A stretch of 64,000 bases of DNA, from contig NZ_JAYWTM010000017.1 in NCBI RefSeq assembly GCF_036016195.1, forward strand, positions 124,001 through 188,000, in the 5' to 3' direction. Below are positions 1 through 9,403 of this stretch, piece by piece. The stretch comes from Brenneria populi. Its GTDB lineage: Bacteria > Pseudomonadota > Gammaproteobacteria > Enterobacterales > Enterobacteriaceae. The notes beneath the pieces were generated by a model. That model did no database searches, had not been told where the DNA came from, and worked only from the letters and a program-made list of their open reading frames with translations. Position 1 is the first letter of the stretch, and each line of letters starts with the position of its first letter. A program made the position numbers and the translations under genes.

Positions 1-667
<667 letters not shown>

Positions 668-685
668 TAAAAGCTAACCCACCGA

Positions 686-1045
686 GTGGTTAAGCTCGCT
701 TTTCCCAGGGAGTTACGCTTGTTAACTCCCAGCCATTTCACTTTCGTCTTCCAGCAGCCGCAGCGCGCCGGCACGCCGCAAATTACCATCCTCGGCCGCC
801 TGAATACGCTGGGGCATCCCCGCATCGGTCTTACCGTCGCCAAAAAGCATGTCAAACGTGCTCATGAACGCAATCGGATTAAACGTCTGACGCGCGAAAG
901 CTTTCGCCTGCATCAACATTCATTGCCGGCAATGGATTTCGTGGTGATCGCCAAAAAAGGGGTGTCTGAACTGGATAACCGAACACTGACGGAAGCGTTG
1001 GAAAAATTATGGCGTCGGCACTGTCGTTTGGCTCTCGCCTGCTGA
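686..1045 (+). CDS. rnpA: Ribonuclease P protein component
   Basis: A 119-residue basic protein, the protein subunit of RNase P, which helps the catalytic RNA trim 5' leaders from precursor tRNAs. The family's RNR motif is visible in ERNRIKRLTRESFR (about residues 59-72). The start is GTG, read as MVKLAFPRELRLLTP, as in E. coli. Its 3' end overlaps yidD by 37 nt, so the two are translationally linked. The gene follows rpmH in the same transcript. Confidence 0.98.
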   Translation: MVKLAFPRELRLLTPSHFTFVFQQPQRAGTPQITILGRLNTLGHPRIGLTVAKKHVKRAHERNRIKRLTRESFRLHQHSLPAMDFVVIAKKGVSELDNRTLTEALEKLWRRHCRLALAC

Positions 1046-1266
1046 TCGGGTTGATACGCGGTTATCAACTCGTTATCAGCCCGTTACTTGGACCACATTG
1101 CCGGTTCCGGCCGACGTGTTCACAATACGGTATTGAAGCAATTCGCAGGTTCGGCATGATAAAAGGCAGTTGGTTGACGCTTAAACGCGTATTAAAATGC
1201 CACCCTTTGAACCCTGGTGGTGATGATCCCGTACCGCCAAAAACCGACAATAACAGAGAACATTAA
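1009..1266 (+). CDS. yidD: Membrane protein insertion efficiency factor YidD
   Basis: An 85-residue protein with the family signature CRFRPTCSQYGIEA followed by a KRVLKCHPLNPGGDDP segment; the three conserved cysteines are present. YidD is a small inner-membrane-associated protein that supports YidC-dependent membrane insertion. Its start lies inside rnpA (37-nt overlap), and its stop is only 2 nt before the yidC start, so rnpA-yidD-yidC is one tightly packed operon. Confidence 0.97.
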   Translation: MASALSFGSRLLIGLIRGYQLVISPLLGPHCRFRPTCSQYGIEAIRRFGMIKGSWLTLKRVLKCHPLNPGGDDPVPPKTDNNREH

Positions 1267-1268
1267 CG

Positions 1269-2903
1269 ATGGATTCGCAACGCAATCTTTTTCTCATCGC
1301 TCTGCTATTCGTAACCTTTATGATCTGGCAAGCCTGGGAAACGGACAAAACTCCGCCGGCGACCACGCAGGCCATACAGCAGGCGACGAACGCAGCATCC
1401 GGTGATGCCAGTAACCAGGGCGTACCCGCCAGCGGTCAGGGCAAACCGATCTCGGTTAAAACCGACGTACTGTCTCTGACCATCAATACCCGTGGCGGCG
1501 ACATCGAGCAGGCTAATTTGTTGGCCTACCCGGATACGCTGGGTTCCGACAAACCTTTCCTGCTGCTGGAAACCACCCCCGAATTCGTTTATCAGGCGCA
1601 GAGCGGCCTGACGGGCAAAAACGGTCCGGATAACCCGGCGAACGGTCCGCGTCCCTTGTTTACCGCCGCTCAGGACAGCTTTGAGCTGGCCGACGGTCAA
1701 AGCGAGCTGCGTATTCCGCTGACCTATACCGCCGCCGACGGCGTAACCTACACCAAAACCTTTGTCCTGAAACGCGGCGACTATGCGCTGACGGTTGATT
1801 ACAGCGTCAACAACACCAGCGCGCAGCCGCTGGAGCTGACGCTGTTCGGCCAGTTGAAGCAATCCATCAATTTACCCAAGCACCGCGACACCGGCAGCAG
1901 CAACTTTGCGCTGCACACCTACCGCGGCGCAGCGTTCTCTTCCAGCGAAGACAAGTATAAAAAATACAGCTTCGGCGATATGGACGAGAACCTGAATATC
2001 ACCACTAACGGCGGCTGGATAGCGATGCTGCAGCAGTACTTCGCTACCGCCTGGATCCCGACCACCGCGGGCGTCAATACCTTCTATACCAGCAACCTGG
2101 GGAACGGACAGGCCGCTATCGGCTTTAAATCCACACCGGTGGTTGTGCCTGCCGGCAGCCAGCAAAACCTGAACGCCACGCTGTGGGTTGGTCCGGAAAT
2201 TCAGGACAAGATGGCCGCGGTCGCCCCGCATCTGGATCTGACCGTTGATTACGGCTGGCTGTGGTTTATTTCCCAGCCGCTGTTCAAGCTGCTGAAATTC
2301 CTGCACGGCTTTATCGGCAACTGGGGCTTCTCCATTATCGCCATCACCTTTATCGTGCGCGGCATCATGTACCCGCTGACCAAAGCGCAATATACCTCAA
2401 TGGCGAAAATGCGCATGCTGCAACCCAAATTGCAGGCGATGCGCGAGCGTATCGGCGACGATAAACAGCGCATGAGCCAAGAGATGATGGCGCTGTACAA
2501 GTCAGAGAAAGTGAACCCGCTGGGCGGCTGTTTCCCGTTAGTCATTCAGATGCCGATCTTCCTGGCGCTGTACTACATGCTGATGGGCTCCGTTGAACTG
2601 CGCCATGCGCCGTTCGCCCTGTGGATCCACGACCTGTCGGCGCAGGACCCCTACTACATTCTGCCGATCCTGATGGGCGTGACGATGTTCTTCATCCAGA
2701 AGATGTCGCCGACCACCGTTACCGACCCGATGCAGCAGAAGATCATGACCTACATGCCGGTGATTTTCACCGTGTTCTTCCTGTGGTTCCCGTCCGGTCT
2801 GGTGCTTTACTATATCGTCAGCAACCTGGTGACCATTATTCAGCAGCAGCTGATTTACCGCGGTCTGGAAAAACGTGGCCTGCATAGCCGCGAGAAAAAA
2901 TAA
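1269..2903 (+). CDS. yidC: Membrane protein insertase YidC
   Basis: A 544-residue inner-membrane insertase (E. coli YidC has 548). It has one N-terminal membrane segment (about residues 5-20), a large periplasmic domain to about residue 330, then the conserved insertase core with five membrane segments. The core includes the FIVRGIMYPLTKAQYTS region, whose arginine lines the hydrophilic groove, and it ends in a basic tail (EKRGLHSREKK). YidC inserts proteins alone or with SecYEG, including the F0 subunits encoded later in this window. A strong terminator follows at 2934. Confidence 0.98.
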   Translation: MDSQRNLFLIALLFVTFMIWQAWETDKTPPATTQAIQQATNAASGDASNQGVPASGQGKPISVKTDVLSLTINTRGGDIEQANLLAYPDTLGSDKPFLLLETTPEFVYQAQSGLTGKNGPDNPANGPRPLFTAAQDSFELADGQSELRIPLTYTAADGVTYTKTFVLKRGDYALTVDYSVNNTSAQPLELTLFGQLKQSINLPKHRDTGSSNFALHTYRGAAFSSSEDKYKKYSFGDMDENLNITTNGGWIAMLQQYFATAWIPTTAGVNTFYTSNLGNGQAAIGFKSTPVVVPAGSQQNLNATLWVGPEIQDKMAAVAPHLDLTVDYGWLWFISQPLFKLLKFLHGFIGNWGFSIIAITFIVRGIMYPLTKAQYTSMAKMRMLQPKLQAMRERIGDDKQRMSQEMMALYKSEKVNPLGGCFPLVIQMPIFLALYYMLMGSVELRHAPFALWIHDLSAQDPYYILPILMGVTMFFIQKMSPTTVTDPMQQKIMTYMPVIFTVFFLWFPSGLVLYYIVSNLVTIIQQQLIYRGLEKRGLHSREKK

Positions 2904-2933
2904 TCCGCTGGACGGTTAACCTGTTACACAGCG

Positions 2934-2963
2934 TAAGGCGGTCAATGACCGCCTTATTTTTTT
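2934..2963 (+). terminator. Rho-independent terminator after yidC
   Basis: Ten-base-pair perfect stem TAAGGCGGTC / GACCGCCTTA with a 3-nt loop, followed by seven Ts. It ends the rpmH-rnpA-yidD-yidC transcript before mnmE. Confidence 0.9.
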
Positions 2964-3033
2964 AACGGCTGTTTTATTACTCAACGCCACGTAAAATAGC
3001 CAGCCAGACAGGCTTCGACGCAAAGAGAACAAC

Positions 3034-4398
3034 ATGAGCCATTCCGACACCATCGTCGCCCAGGCGACGCCGCCAGGACGCGGCGGGGTAGGTATTTTAC
3101 GCGTTTCCGGCCCCGCGGCGGCGGCGGCGGCGCAGGCCGTCCTCGGTAAACGGCCCAAGCCGCGTTACGCCGACTATCTGCCGTTCCGCGATGCCGACGG
3201 GACCGTGCTCGACCAGGGCATCGCCCTATGGTTTCCCGGCCCCAACTCGTTTACCGGCGAAGACGTGCTGGAGCTTCAGGGACACGGCGGCCCGGTTATT
3301 CTTGATTTGCTGCTGCAGCGTATCCTGACGCTGCCCGACGTGCGTATTGCGCGCCCCGGCGAATTCTCTGAACGCGCATTCCTCAATGACAAACTCGATC
3401 TGGCGCAGGCGGAAGCCATCGCCGACCTGATTGACGCCAGCTCGGAACAGGCCGCGCGTTCCGCGCTCAATTCCCTGCAAGGGGCGTTTAGTGCCCGCAT
3501 CAATCGTCTAGTGGAAGCACTTACTCACCTGAGAATCTACGTCGAGGCGGCGATCGATTTTCCGGACGAGGAGATTGATTTTCTCTCCGACGGCAAAATC
3601 GAAGCGCAATTAAACGAGGTTATCGCCGATCTGGACGCCGTCAGAGCCGAAGCCCATCAGGGCAGCCTGCTGCGCGAAGGCATGAAAGTGGTGATCGCCG
3701 GACGCCCGAATGCCGGAAAATCCAGCCTGCTCAATGCATTAGCGGGACGGGAGGCGGCGATAGTCACCGATATCGCCGGCACCACCCGCGATGTATTGCG
3801 CGAACATATCCACATCGACGGTATGCCGCTGCATATCATCGATACCGCGGGCCTGCGCGACGCCAACGATGAAGTGGAACGTATCGGCATCGAACGCGCC
3901 TGGCGGGAGATCGAACAGGCCGACCGCGTGCTGTTTATGGTGGACGGCACCACCACCCAGGCCATTGAGCCCACGGCCATCTGGCCTGAATTTATGGCCC
4001 GATTGCCCAGTGCCTTACCCATTACCGTGGTGCGCAATAAAGCCGACATCACAGGAGAGACGCTAGGCATAGAAGACGTGGGCGCTTACTCACTTATTCG
4101 CCTATCGGCGCGCACCGGCGAAGGCGTCGAGACGCTGCGCGAGCACCTTAAGCAAAGTATGGGATTCACCAGCAATACCGAAGGCGGCTTTCTGGCGCGC
4201 CGCCGCCACCTGCAGGCGCTGGAACAGGCCGCCGGGCATCTGATGCAGGGCAAAGAGCAGTTAGTCAGCGCTTACGCAGGCGAGCTGTTAGCCGAGGAGC
4301 TGCGGCTGGCGCAGCGGTGTTTAAGCGAGATCACCGGCGAATTCACTTCCGATGACCTGTTAGGACGGATTTTCTCCAGCTTCTGTATCGGCAAGTAA
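3034..4398 (+). CDS. mnmE: tRNA modification GTPase MnmE
   Basis: A 454-residue GTPase that works with MnmG (also in this window) to install the carboxymethylaminomethyl group on the wobble uridine of tRNAs. An N-terminal folate-binding domain (about residues 1-118) and a helical domain surround a Ras-like G domain with Walker A GRPNAGKSS (about residue 223), the DTAGLRD switch and the NKAD specificity motif. The C-terminal CIGK motif with the catalytic cysteine (Cys451) is intact. The last 18 bases are close to the attB used by SGI1-type islands, and a decayed copy of the 3' end lies 91 nt downstream. Confidence 0.98.
   Translation: MSHSDTIVAQATPPGRGGVGILRVSGPAAAAAAQAVLGKRPKPRYADYLPFRDADGTVLDQGIALWFPGPNSFTGEDVLELQGHGGPVILDLLLQRILTLPDVRIARPGEFSERAFLNDKLDLAQAEAIADLIDASSEQAARSALNSLQGAFSARINRLVEALTHLRIYVEAAIDFPDEEIDFLSDGKIEAQLNEVIADLDAVRAEAHQGSLLREGMKVVIAGRPNAGKSSLLNALAGREAAIVTDIAGTTRDVLREHIHIDGMPLHIIDTAGLRDANDEVERIGIERAWREIEQADRVLFMVDGTTTQAIEPTAIWPEFMARLPSALPITVVRNKADITGETLGIEDVGAYSLIRLSARTGEGVETLREHLKQSMGFTSNTEGGFLARRRHLQALEQAAGHLMQGKEQLVSAYAGELLAEELRLAQRCLSEITGEFTSDDLLGRIFSSFCIGK
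4381..4398 (+). other. Putative island attachment site (SGI1-type attB) at mnmE 3' end
   Basis: The last 18 bases of mnmE, TTCTGTATCGGCAAGTAA, match the known 18-bp SGI1 attachment site of Salmonella trmE/thdF (TTCTGTATTGGTAAGTAA) at 16 of 18 positions. No integrase or island follows, so the site is empty. Known: SGI1-family elements integrate at this site. Inferred: this copy could serve the same role. Confidence 0.5.
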
Positions 4399-4444
4399 CG
4401 CTGAGTCTGTAAGCGTCCACTCACTTCCACCGATCCCGTATAGC

Positions 4445-4486
4445 GCCTTGTTATGCGGGATTTTCTCCGGCTTTTGTTTATCAATC
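4445..4486 (+). repeat. Decayed duplicate of the mnmE 3' end
   Basis: This stretch aligns without gaps to mnmE positions 4354-4395, offset by 91 nt. The first 36 positions agree at roughly three quarters, including an unbroken GGATTTTCTCC run. Read in the same phase it gives LLCGIFSGFCLS against mnmE's LLGRIFSSFCIG. The CIGK and stop codons are lost. It looks like a scar left by an excised or decayed element that once integrated at mnmE. Confidence 0.5.
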
Positions 4487-4494
4487 CGCGGCGC

Positions 4495-4917
4495 TTATTG
4501 TTTCCTTGCCTCCGCCGTCAGGAAAGGCAGAATGCACTCCGTGATAAGCGGCGCCAAAGTAATATCGGGACGATGGGAGAGGCTATACCAGACGGCCTCT
4601 TCAATTTCCGCCGACGCGCTTACCGTATTGGCGATCTCGGCGCGCCAGACCTTTGCCTGTACATCGGCGTTATTTTCATTCGCCGCCGTTGCCGTCCATA
4701 TCCCTAGGTAGGGTAATTGCTCCGGTTCCAGGGTTAGCCCCAGCTCTTCCTTAAGCTCGCGCAGTAACGCGTTTTGACCGTCCTCCCCAAGCTCCGGTTT
4801 TCCTCCCGGCAGCATAAAATATTGCGTTCCTGCTTTACGCACCAACAGAAGTTCATGGGCGGAATTAAATAGGCAGGCCGCGCTGACCGCGATCTGGGTT
4901 CTCATTTTGTGGTCCAT
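4495..4917 (-). CDS. Nudix hydrolase
   Basis: A 140-residue Nudix-fold protein with a complete Nudix box: Gly39, Glu45, Arg53-Glu54, Glu57-Glu58 and Gly60 fit GX5EX7REXXEEXG. Such enzymes cleave nucleoside diphosphates linked to another group with Mg2+; the substrate cannot be read from the sequence. The start (MDHKMRT) has GGAGAGG just upstream. It overlaps the end of the upstream LOG-family gene by 16 nt, so both are translated from one message. Single compact domain, presumably cytosolic. Confidence 0.9.
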   Translation of the reverse strand: MDHKMRTQIAVSAACLFNSAHELLLVRKAGTQYFMLPGGKPELGEDGQNALLRELKEELGLTLEPEQLPYLGIWTATAANENNADVQAKVWRAEIANTVSASAEIEEAVWYSLSHRPDITLAPLITECILPFLTAEARKQ

Positions 4918-5468
4918 TTCCTCTCCGGCGGCTGATACGTTTTGAAATAGCGCAATAACTCATCGATATTGTCCGCAAAGCGCAGCATTTCGCCATGCCG
5001 TCTATGGAGAAAACCTTCATGCACCATCTTTTCCGTCATCGCCTGCAGCGGTTCAAAATAGCGATTGATATTAAGAAAGCCGCAGGGCTTTTCGTGAATG
5101 CCCAGCTGCGCCCACGTCCACTGTTCGAATATCTCATCAAGCGTTCCTGCGCCGCCTGGCAGGGCAATAAAGGCATGGGACAGCTCCGCCATTTTATTTT
5201 TCCGCTCGTGCATGGTCTCCACAACGTGTAACTCCGTAAGACCGGTATGCGCGATCTCTTTTTCGGCAAGCGCCCTGGGGATAATCCCGATGACGCGTCC
5301 CCCCGCGGAAAGCGCGGCATCGGCGACGGCGCCCATAATGCCCACCTTTCCGCCGCCATAGACAATATCGACGCCGCTTTGCGCCAGAAACCGCGCCGCT
5401 TCTTTGGCCTTGTTGAGATAGTCCGGCGTATTGCCGGAGGCCGAGCCGCAAAAAATACTAATAACCAT
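4902..5468 (-). CDS. LOG family protein (cytokinin riboside 5'-monophosphate phosphoribohydrolase-like)
   Basis: A 188-residue Rossmann-fold protein of the LOG/TIGR00730 family. The nucleotide-binding PGGAGTLDE motif is at residues 104-112 and the MHERKNKM motif at 86-93. Family members remove ribose 5-phosphate from nucleoside monophosphates, releasing free cytokinin bases in plants and some bacteria. AGGAG lies six bases before the ATG. It overlaps the downstream Nudix gene by 16 nt, suggesting a joint role in nucleotide metabolism. In a plant-associated bacterium cytokinin activation is possible, but general nucleotide turnover is as likely. Confidence 0.88.
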   Translation of the reverse strand: MVISIFCGSASGNTPDYLNKAKEAARFLAQSGVDIVYGGGKVGIMGAVADAALSAGGRVIGIIPRALAEKEIAHTGLTELHVVETMHERKNKMAELSHAFIALPGGAGTLDEIFEQWTWAQLGIHEKPCGFLNINRYFEPLQAMTEKMVHEGFLHRRHGEMLRFADNIDELLRYFKTYQPPERKWTTK

Positions 5469-5596
5469 TCGTTTCTCCTACATTATCGCGCGGTTAAGTG
5501 ATCGAACCGCTCTGCAATTTTCCGCTATTTTACTGTCGGCGGATGACAATAAAAACCCGGCGGCGCAAGGAGCCGGATCAGCTGGCGTTCGGGCCC

Positions 5597-6562
5597 TTAC
5601 CCTATGCGATAATGGTTATCCAGCAGGGAGAAGGAGAACTGGCGCTGCGACGAGAGAACGACCCGACGGTCGCGGGTGACGAAGATCGCTTCAATATGCG
5701 GTATGCCGGAGAGGTAAGCGAGCCCCTTTTCTACGCCCATGCCGTAAAGCAGCGTGGTATAGATATCTCCGTCGATGGAGTCATCGGAAATAATCGTCAC
5801 GCTTAACAGCTCGTTATCCCGCGGGTAACCGGTTTGCGGATCGAGAATATGGTGATAACAGCGGCCGTTCAGCTCAAAGTAGCGTTCGTAAATACCGGAT
5901 GTCACCACCGACTTACTGTTCACACTGATGACGCCGAGCAGATCGTCGGGATCGGAAAACGGTTTTTTCAGTCCGACCGCCCAGGCATTCATCCCGTTTG
6001 CCGGCGGCGCGCCGAGCGTCTGAACATTGCCGCCCAGGTTGATCAAGGCGTGGCGGATAGCGTGCTGATGCAGAAAATCCCTGACCAGATCGGCAATATA
6101 CCCTTTGGCGATCGCCCCCAGATCGATCTCCATTCCGGCCTTTGCCAGAAAGACGGAGCGCTCCCGCTCATTGAGGATCACGTCGGCGGGGTTGGTCAGC
6201 GGCAAGAGCGCCCGTAGCTCGGCGGCGGGGGGAAGGCTGTCGCCGCTAAAGCCGATTTTCCAGCGTTTAACCAGCGGGCCGATAGCCAGGTTAAAACAGC
6301 TATCGTCCAGCAGGCTCGCCGCCTTGGCGCGTTTGATAAGATTAAACACCGACGGATTGACCGCCACCGGATGGCTGCCGGCGGCATGGTTGACATCCAT
6401 AACGTCGGAGTGGGCCCGGTTAACGGTTAAGCGGTTCTCCTGCTGTTTTATCAGCCTGAAGACGCGAGAAGCCAGACTTTCATTATGCTCAAATAGCTTA
6501 AGGAGAATGGGGGAACCCATCAAAACGGCGGAATAAGCATAGACACGATCGTCTGGCGGCAT
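5597..6562 (-). CDS. apbE: FAD:protein FMN transferase (ApbE), cytoplasmic type
   Basis: A 321-residue ApbE-family enzyme that moves FMN from FAD onto a threonine of a target protein. Family features seen are DLGAIAKGYIADLV, the GGNVQTLG segment, HHILDPQTGYP and a C-terminal acidic DGDIYTT metal site. There is no signal peptide or lipobox, unlike periplasmic ApbE, so it should act in the cytoplasm. It lies 63 nt downstream of the three-domain fumarate reductase on the same strand, and that protein carries an FMN_bind domain with a flavinylation motif, so the pair is enzyme and substrate, as described for Klebsiella pneumoniae. Confidence 0.93.
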   Translation of the reverse strand: MPPDDRVYAYSAVLMGSPILLKLFEHNESLASRVFRLIKQQENRLTVNRAHSDVMDVNHAAGSHPVAVNPSVFNLIKRAKAASLLDDSCFNLAIGPLVKRWKIGFSGDSLPPAAELRALLPLTNPADVILNERERSVFLAKAGMEIDLGAIAKGYIADLVRDFLHQHAIRHALINLGGNVQTLGAPPANGMNAWAVGLKKPFSDPDDLLGVISVNSKSVVTSGIYERYFELNGRCYHHILDPQTGYPRDNELLSVTIISDDSIDGDIYTTLLYGMGVEKGLAYLSGIPHIEAIFVTRDRRVVLSSQRQFSFSLLDNHYRIG

Positions 6563-6625
6563 AGCGGATTACCTAAAAATGATGAACCTGTACCTCGGGT
6601 AGCCCAAGGTACAGGCTGACGCCGG

Positions 6626-9403
6626 TTACCGCAAGGCGTGCGCCGCCGCGTTGCGCCCGGCCAGAATGCCGAAGATGATGATATCGGCGACGGCATTGCC
6701 GCCGATGCGGTTACCGCCGTGGATCCCGCCGACCACTTCGCCCGCGGCGTAGGCGCCGGGAATAACCTGCTGCCGGTCGTCCAGCACGGCGGTATCGGTG
6801 TTGATCGTCACCCCTCCCATGGTGTGGTGAACCCCCGGCGCGATGCGGATGGCGTAGAACGGTCCCTGATTGATAGGCTGACGCAGGGCGGTTTTACGGC
6901 CGAAATCTTCATCGTTCCGTTTATCAACAAAGACATTGTAGCGTTCCAGCGTCGCCAGGAAGGTGTGATGATCGATATCCAGCTTGGCGGCCAGCTCGCG
7001 CGGGGAGTCGGCGCTGATGACAAATCCGCGTGCAATATATTCGTCCGCAGCTTTGTTTTGCATCCTGATCTGCTCATCGAAAATCACGTAAGCGTATTTT
7101 TCCGCCAGGCCGATGATCTGAGCCGAAACCTTGTCGCGGGTTTCCATCTCATTGAAGAAGCGTTTGCCTGCCTGATTCACCAGGATCGCGCCGCCGCCGC
7201 GAATCGACTCGGAAACCAGGTAAGAGGTGGTTTGCTCTACCGTCGGGTGAATCTGGATCTCGCCCATATCGACCGTACCGGCGCCAATCTTCTCCAGAAT
7301 AGCGATGCCGTCGCCCGTCGCGCCTTTGTGGTTCGTCGTGACGAAGCCATCCAGATCCGCGCGATACTGCACAACCATATCCCGGTTGGCGCTGAATCCG
7401 CCGCTGGCGACGATAACGCTTTTCGCCAGGATCGTCAGGGCTTCGTCATCCTCGTTAACCGCGCGCACGCCGATCACCGCGCCGGCCTCGTAGAGAATAT
7501 CGGTAACGGAAGTATCCAGCATCACATCGATATTGCGCGTATTGATGTTCTTCGTCAGTCCGCTAATCAGGAAACCGCCGACGGCGGAGCGGTCCGCCGG
7601 GCGGTGGGTGCGGTCGATGCTCATCCCGCCGGTAATGGTGATATCGTTCAGCTCGATGCCGTGATCCGCCAGCCATTCCACCGCCTGAGGCGCGTGTTCG
7701 ACGAAGCATTTCAGCAGTTCCGGGTTATTTTTGTTTTTACCGCCTTTCAGGCTTTCCTGATAGAACAGCTCTTTACTGTCGACGATGCCTTTGATTTTCT
7801 GAAAACGGGTTTCCGCCGCATTCATCCCCACCGACGCCTTGATGGTATTGCCGCCAATGCTCGGCATCTTCTCAATAATCAGAACGCTGGCGCCCTCGTC
7901 GCTGGCCTGAATCGCCGCCGCCAGACCGGCGCCGCCGCTGCCGACGACGATGACGTCGTAGCTTTGCGGCGTGGCCGGGTTGCCGCCCTCTTCCAGAATC
8001 TGGGCCTTGCAGGATTTCGCCAGCGCCTTGGAGACGGCTTTTTTCACCGCTTCGCTTTGGGTGGTGGCGCCGGTAACGGCATCGACATGCGGGCTGTTGG
8101 CGTCAAGAATACGCGAGCGGATAACCTCAAAGCTGGTGACGAAAGAGACATCCAGCTCGGAGCTCGCATCCAGTTCGATATCGGCGATGCGATCGGTTTC
8201 CAGGCTGACGTTGATAATCAGTTCGTTGGCGTCATCCTGCGCTTTTTCCTGAAATACGCCGGGCTTGAATTTCTTCGACGACAGGCTCATATCGCGGATC
8301 ATCGCGTCAACCAGCGAGAAGCGCCACAGCGGTTCCGGAATAATCAGCTCTTCACGCTTGGTGTTATCGATGAACAGTTCAATGCGCCGATCGTCGGCGA
8401 TGCGATCGGTCCAATCCGGATACGCGATGCAGGCTTTGCCAACCGCGACCAGGTCATAGCCGTGCTCCAGCGCCAGTTCGACATCCTCTTTGTTAACCAC
8501 GCCGCCCACGCCCATAACCGGGACTTGCGCCAGGGTTGCGGAACGCATGGCGATATATTTATCAATCAATGGCGTAGGGTCGGCGGTATCGACGATCGAC
8601 GGACGCAGGGTATGCCCCATGGAGAAGTGCAGATAATCCAGACCGCGCTCGGCCAGTTTTTCCAGCAGATACAGGGTGTCGGCAAAGCGAATGCCGGGTT
8701 CTTCGATTTCTTCCGGCGAGAAGCGGTAGCCGATGATGAAGGAAGAGTCGGCGTACTTGCGCGCCATCTCATGGGTAATATCCAGCACCGCGAGCGGGAA
8801 TTTAGCCCGGTTTTCGCGGCTGCCGCCCCATTCGTCGTCGCGCTGGTTGGAGTTTGGCGAATAGAACTGCTGAATCAGGTAGGTATTGGCGCCGTGGATT
8901 TCCACGCCGTCGAATCCGGCCGCAATGGCGCGGCGCACGCCCGCGCCAAATTTAGCGATCATGCCCGCCACTTCTGCGGTAGTTAAGGCCGTCGGGATCG
9001 GCGCGCCGTCGCGCGGCGCGGCGATAGCGCTCGGGCCGACGGGAGACTGACCGCCGATCAGTTTTGGTTCTACCATTCTGCCGCCGTGGTAGATCTGCAA
9101 AACGGCTTTTGAACCTTTGGATTTAATCGCTTCGGCCACTTTCGCCAAGCCGGAAATTTTATCGTCGTTATCAATACCAATGGCCCCAGGAAACGCCAGG
9201 CCTTTATCGTCGATAAAGCAACATTCGACGATAACGGTACCGATACTGCCGGAACGCGCCCGATAATATTCCACCAATTCATTGGTTACGGAGCCATCAT
9301 AGAAGCCGGTGCAGGTGGTCATCGGCGCCATTAAAAGGCGGTTTTTTACCTGAACGCCATTCGGCAAGGTGAATGGACTAAGTATGCGATCGTTACTGGT
9401 CAT
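6626..9403 (-). CDS. Soluble NADH:fumarate reductase, three-domain flavoprotein
   Basis: A 925-residue cytoplasmic flavoenzyme. Residues 1-345 form an Old Yellow Enzyme-like FMN barrel (EIHGANTYLIQQF, 168-180) that should accept electrons from NADH. Residues about 375-465 are an FMN_bind domain with flavinylation motif DAVTGAT (441-447; Thr447 is the predicted FMN-carrying residue). Residues from about 482 are an FAD-binding fumarate reductase domain with GSGGAG near 488, a HPTVEQ active-site region and a GGNRIGGNA C-terminal FAD motif. The order matches the Klebsiella NADH:fumarate reductase. No signal peptide. I chose the ATG at 9403 because GGAG lies at the right distance; an upstream ATG (9418) has no ribosome-binding site. 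apbE follows on the same strand. Confidence 0.93.
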   Translation of the reverse strand: MTSNDRILSPFTLPNGVQVKNRLLMAPMTTCTGFYDGSVTNELVEYYRARSGSIGTVIVECCFIDDKGLAFPGAIGIDNDDKISGLAKVAEAIKSKGSKAVLQIYHGGRMVEPKLIGGQSPVGPSAIAAPRDGAPIPTALTTAEVAGMIAKFGAGVRRAIAAGFDGVEIHGANTYLIQQFYSPNSNQRDDEWGGSRENRAKFPLAVLDITHEMARKYADSSFIIGYRFSPEEIEEPGIRFADTLYLLEKLAERGLDYLHFSMGHTLRPSIVDTADPTPLIDKYIAMRSATLAQVPVMGVGGVVNKEDVELALEHGYDLVAVGKACIAYPDWTDRIADDRRIELFIDNTKREELIIPEPLWRFSLVDAMIRDMSLSSKKFKPGVFQEKAQDDANELIINVSLETDRIADIELDASSELDVSFVTSFEVIRSRILDANSPHVDAVTGATTQSEAVKKAVSKALAKSCKAQILEEGGNPATPQSYDVIVVGSGGAGLAAAIQASDEGASVLIIEKMPSIGGNTIKASVGMNAAETRFQKIKGIVDSKELFYQESLKGGKNKNNPELLKCFVEHAPQAVEWLADHGIELNDITITGGMSIDRTHRPADRSAVGGFLISGLTKNINTRNIDVMLDTSVTDILYEAGAVIGVRAVNEDDEALTILAKSVIVASGGFSANRDMVVQYRADLDGFVTTNHKGATGDGIAILEKIGAGTVDMGEIQIHPTVEQTTSYLVSESIRGGGAILVNQAGKRFFNEMETRDKVSAQIIGLAEKYAYVIFDEQIRMQNKAADEYIARGFVISADSPRELAAKLDIDHHTFLATLERYNVFVDKRNDEDFGRKTALRQPINQGPFYAIRIAPGVHHTMGGVTINTDTAVLDDRQQVIPGAYAAGEVVGGIHGGNRIGGNAVADIIIFGILAGRNAAAHALR

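Noticed and set aside
4448..4711. Plus-strand open frame continuing from the duplicated mnmE tail
   Set aside because: Beyond the first 14 codons it is antisense to the Nudix gene; only the repeat at its start is meaningful.
6638..8986. Very long (782-codon) open frame on the plus strand opposite the fumarate reductase gene
   Set aside because: It lies wholly antisense to a clear flavoprotein gene. Its composition is a codon-bias shadow rich in Arg, Asp, Ala and Gly with no recognisable domain.
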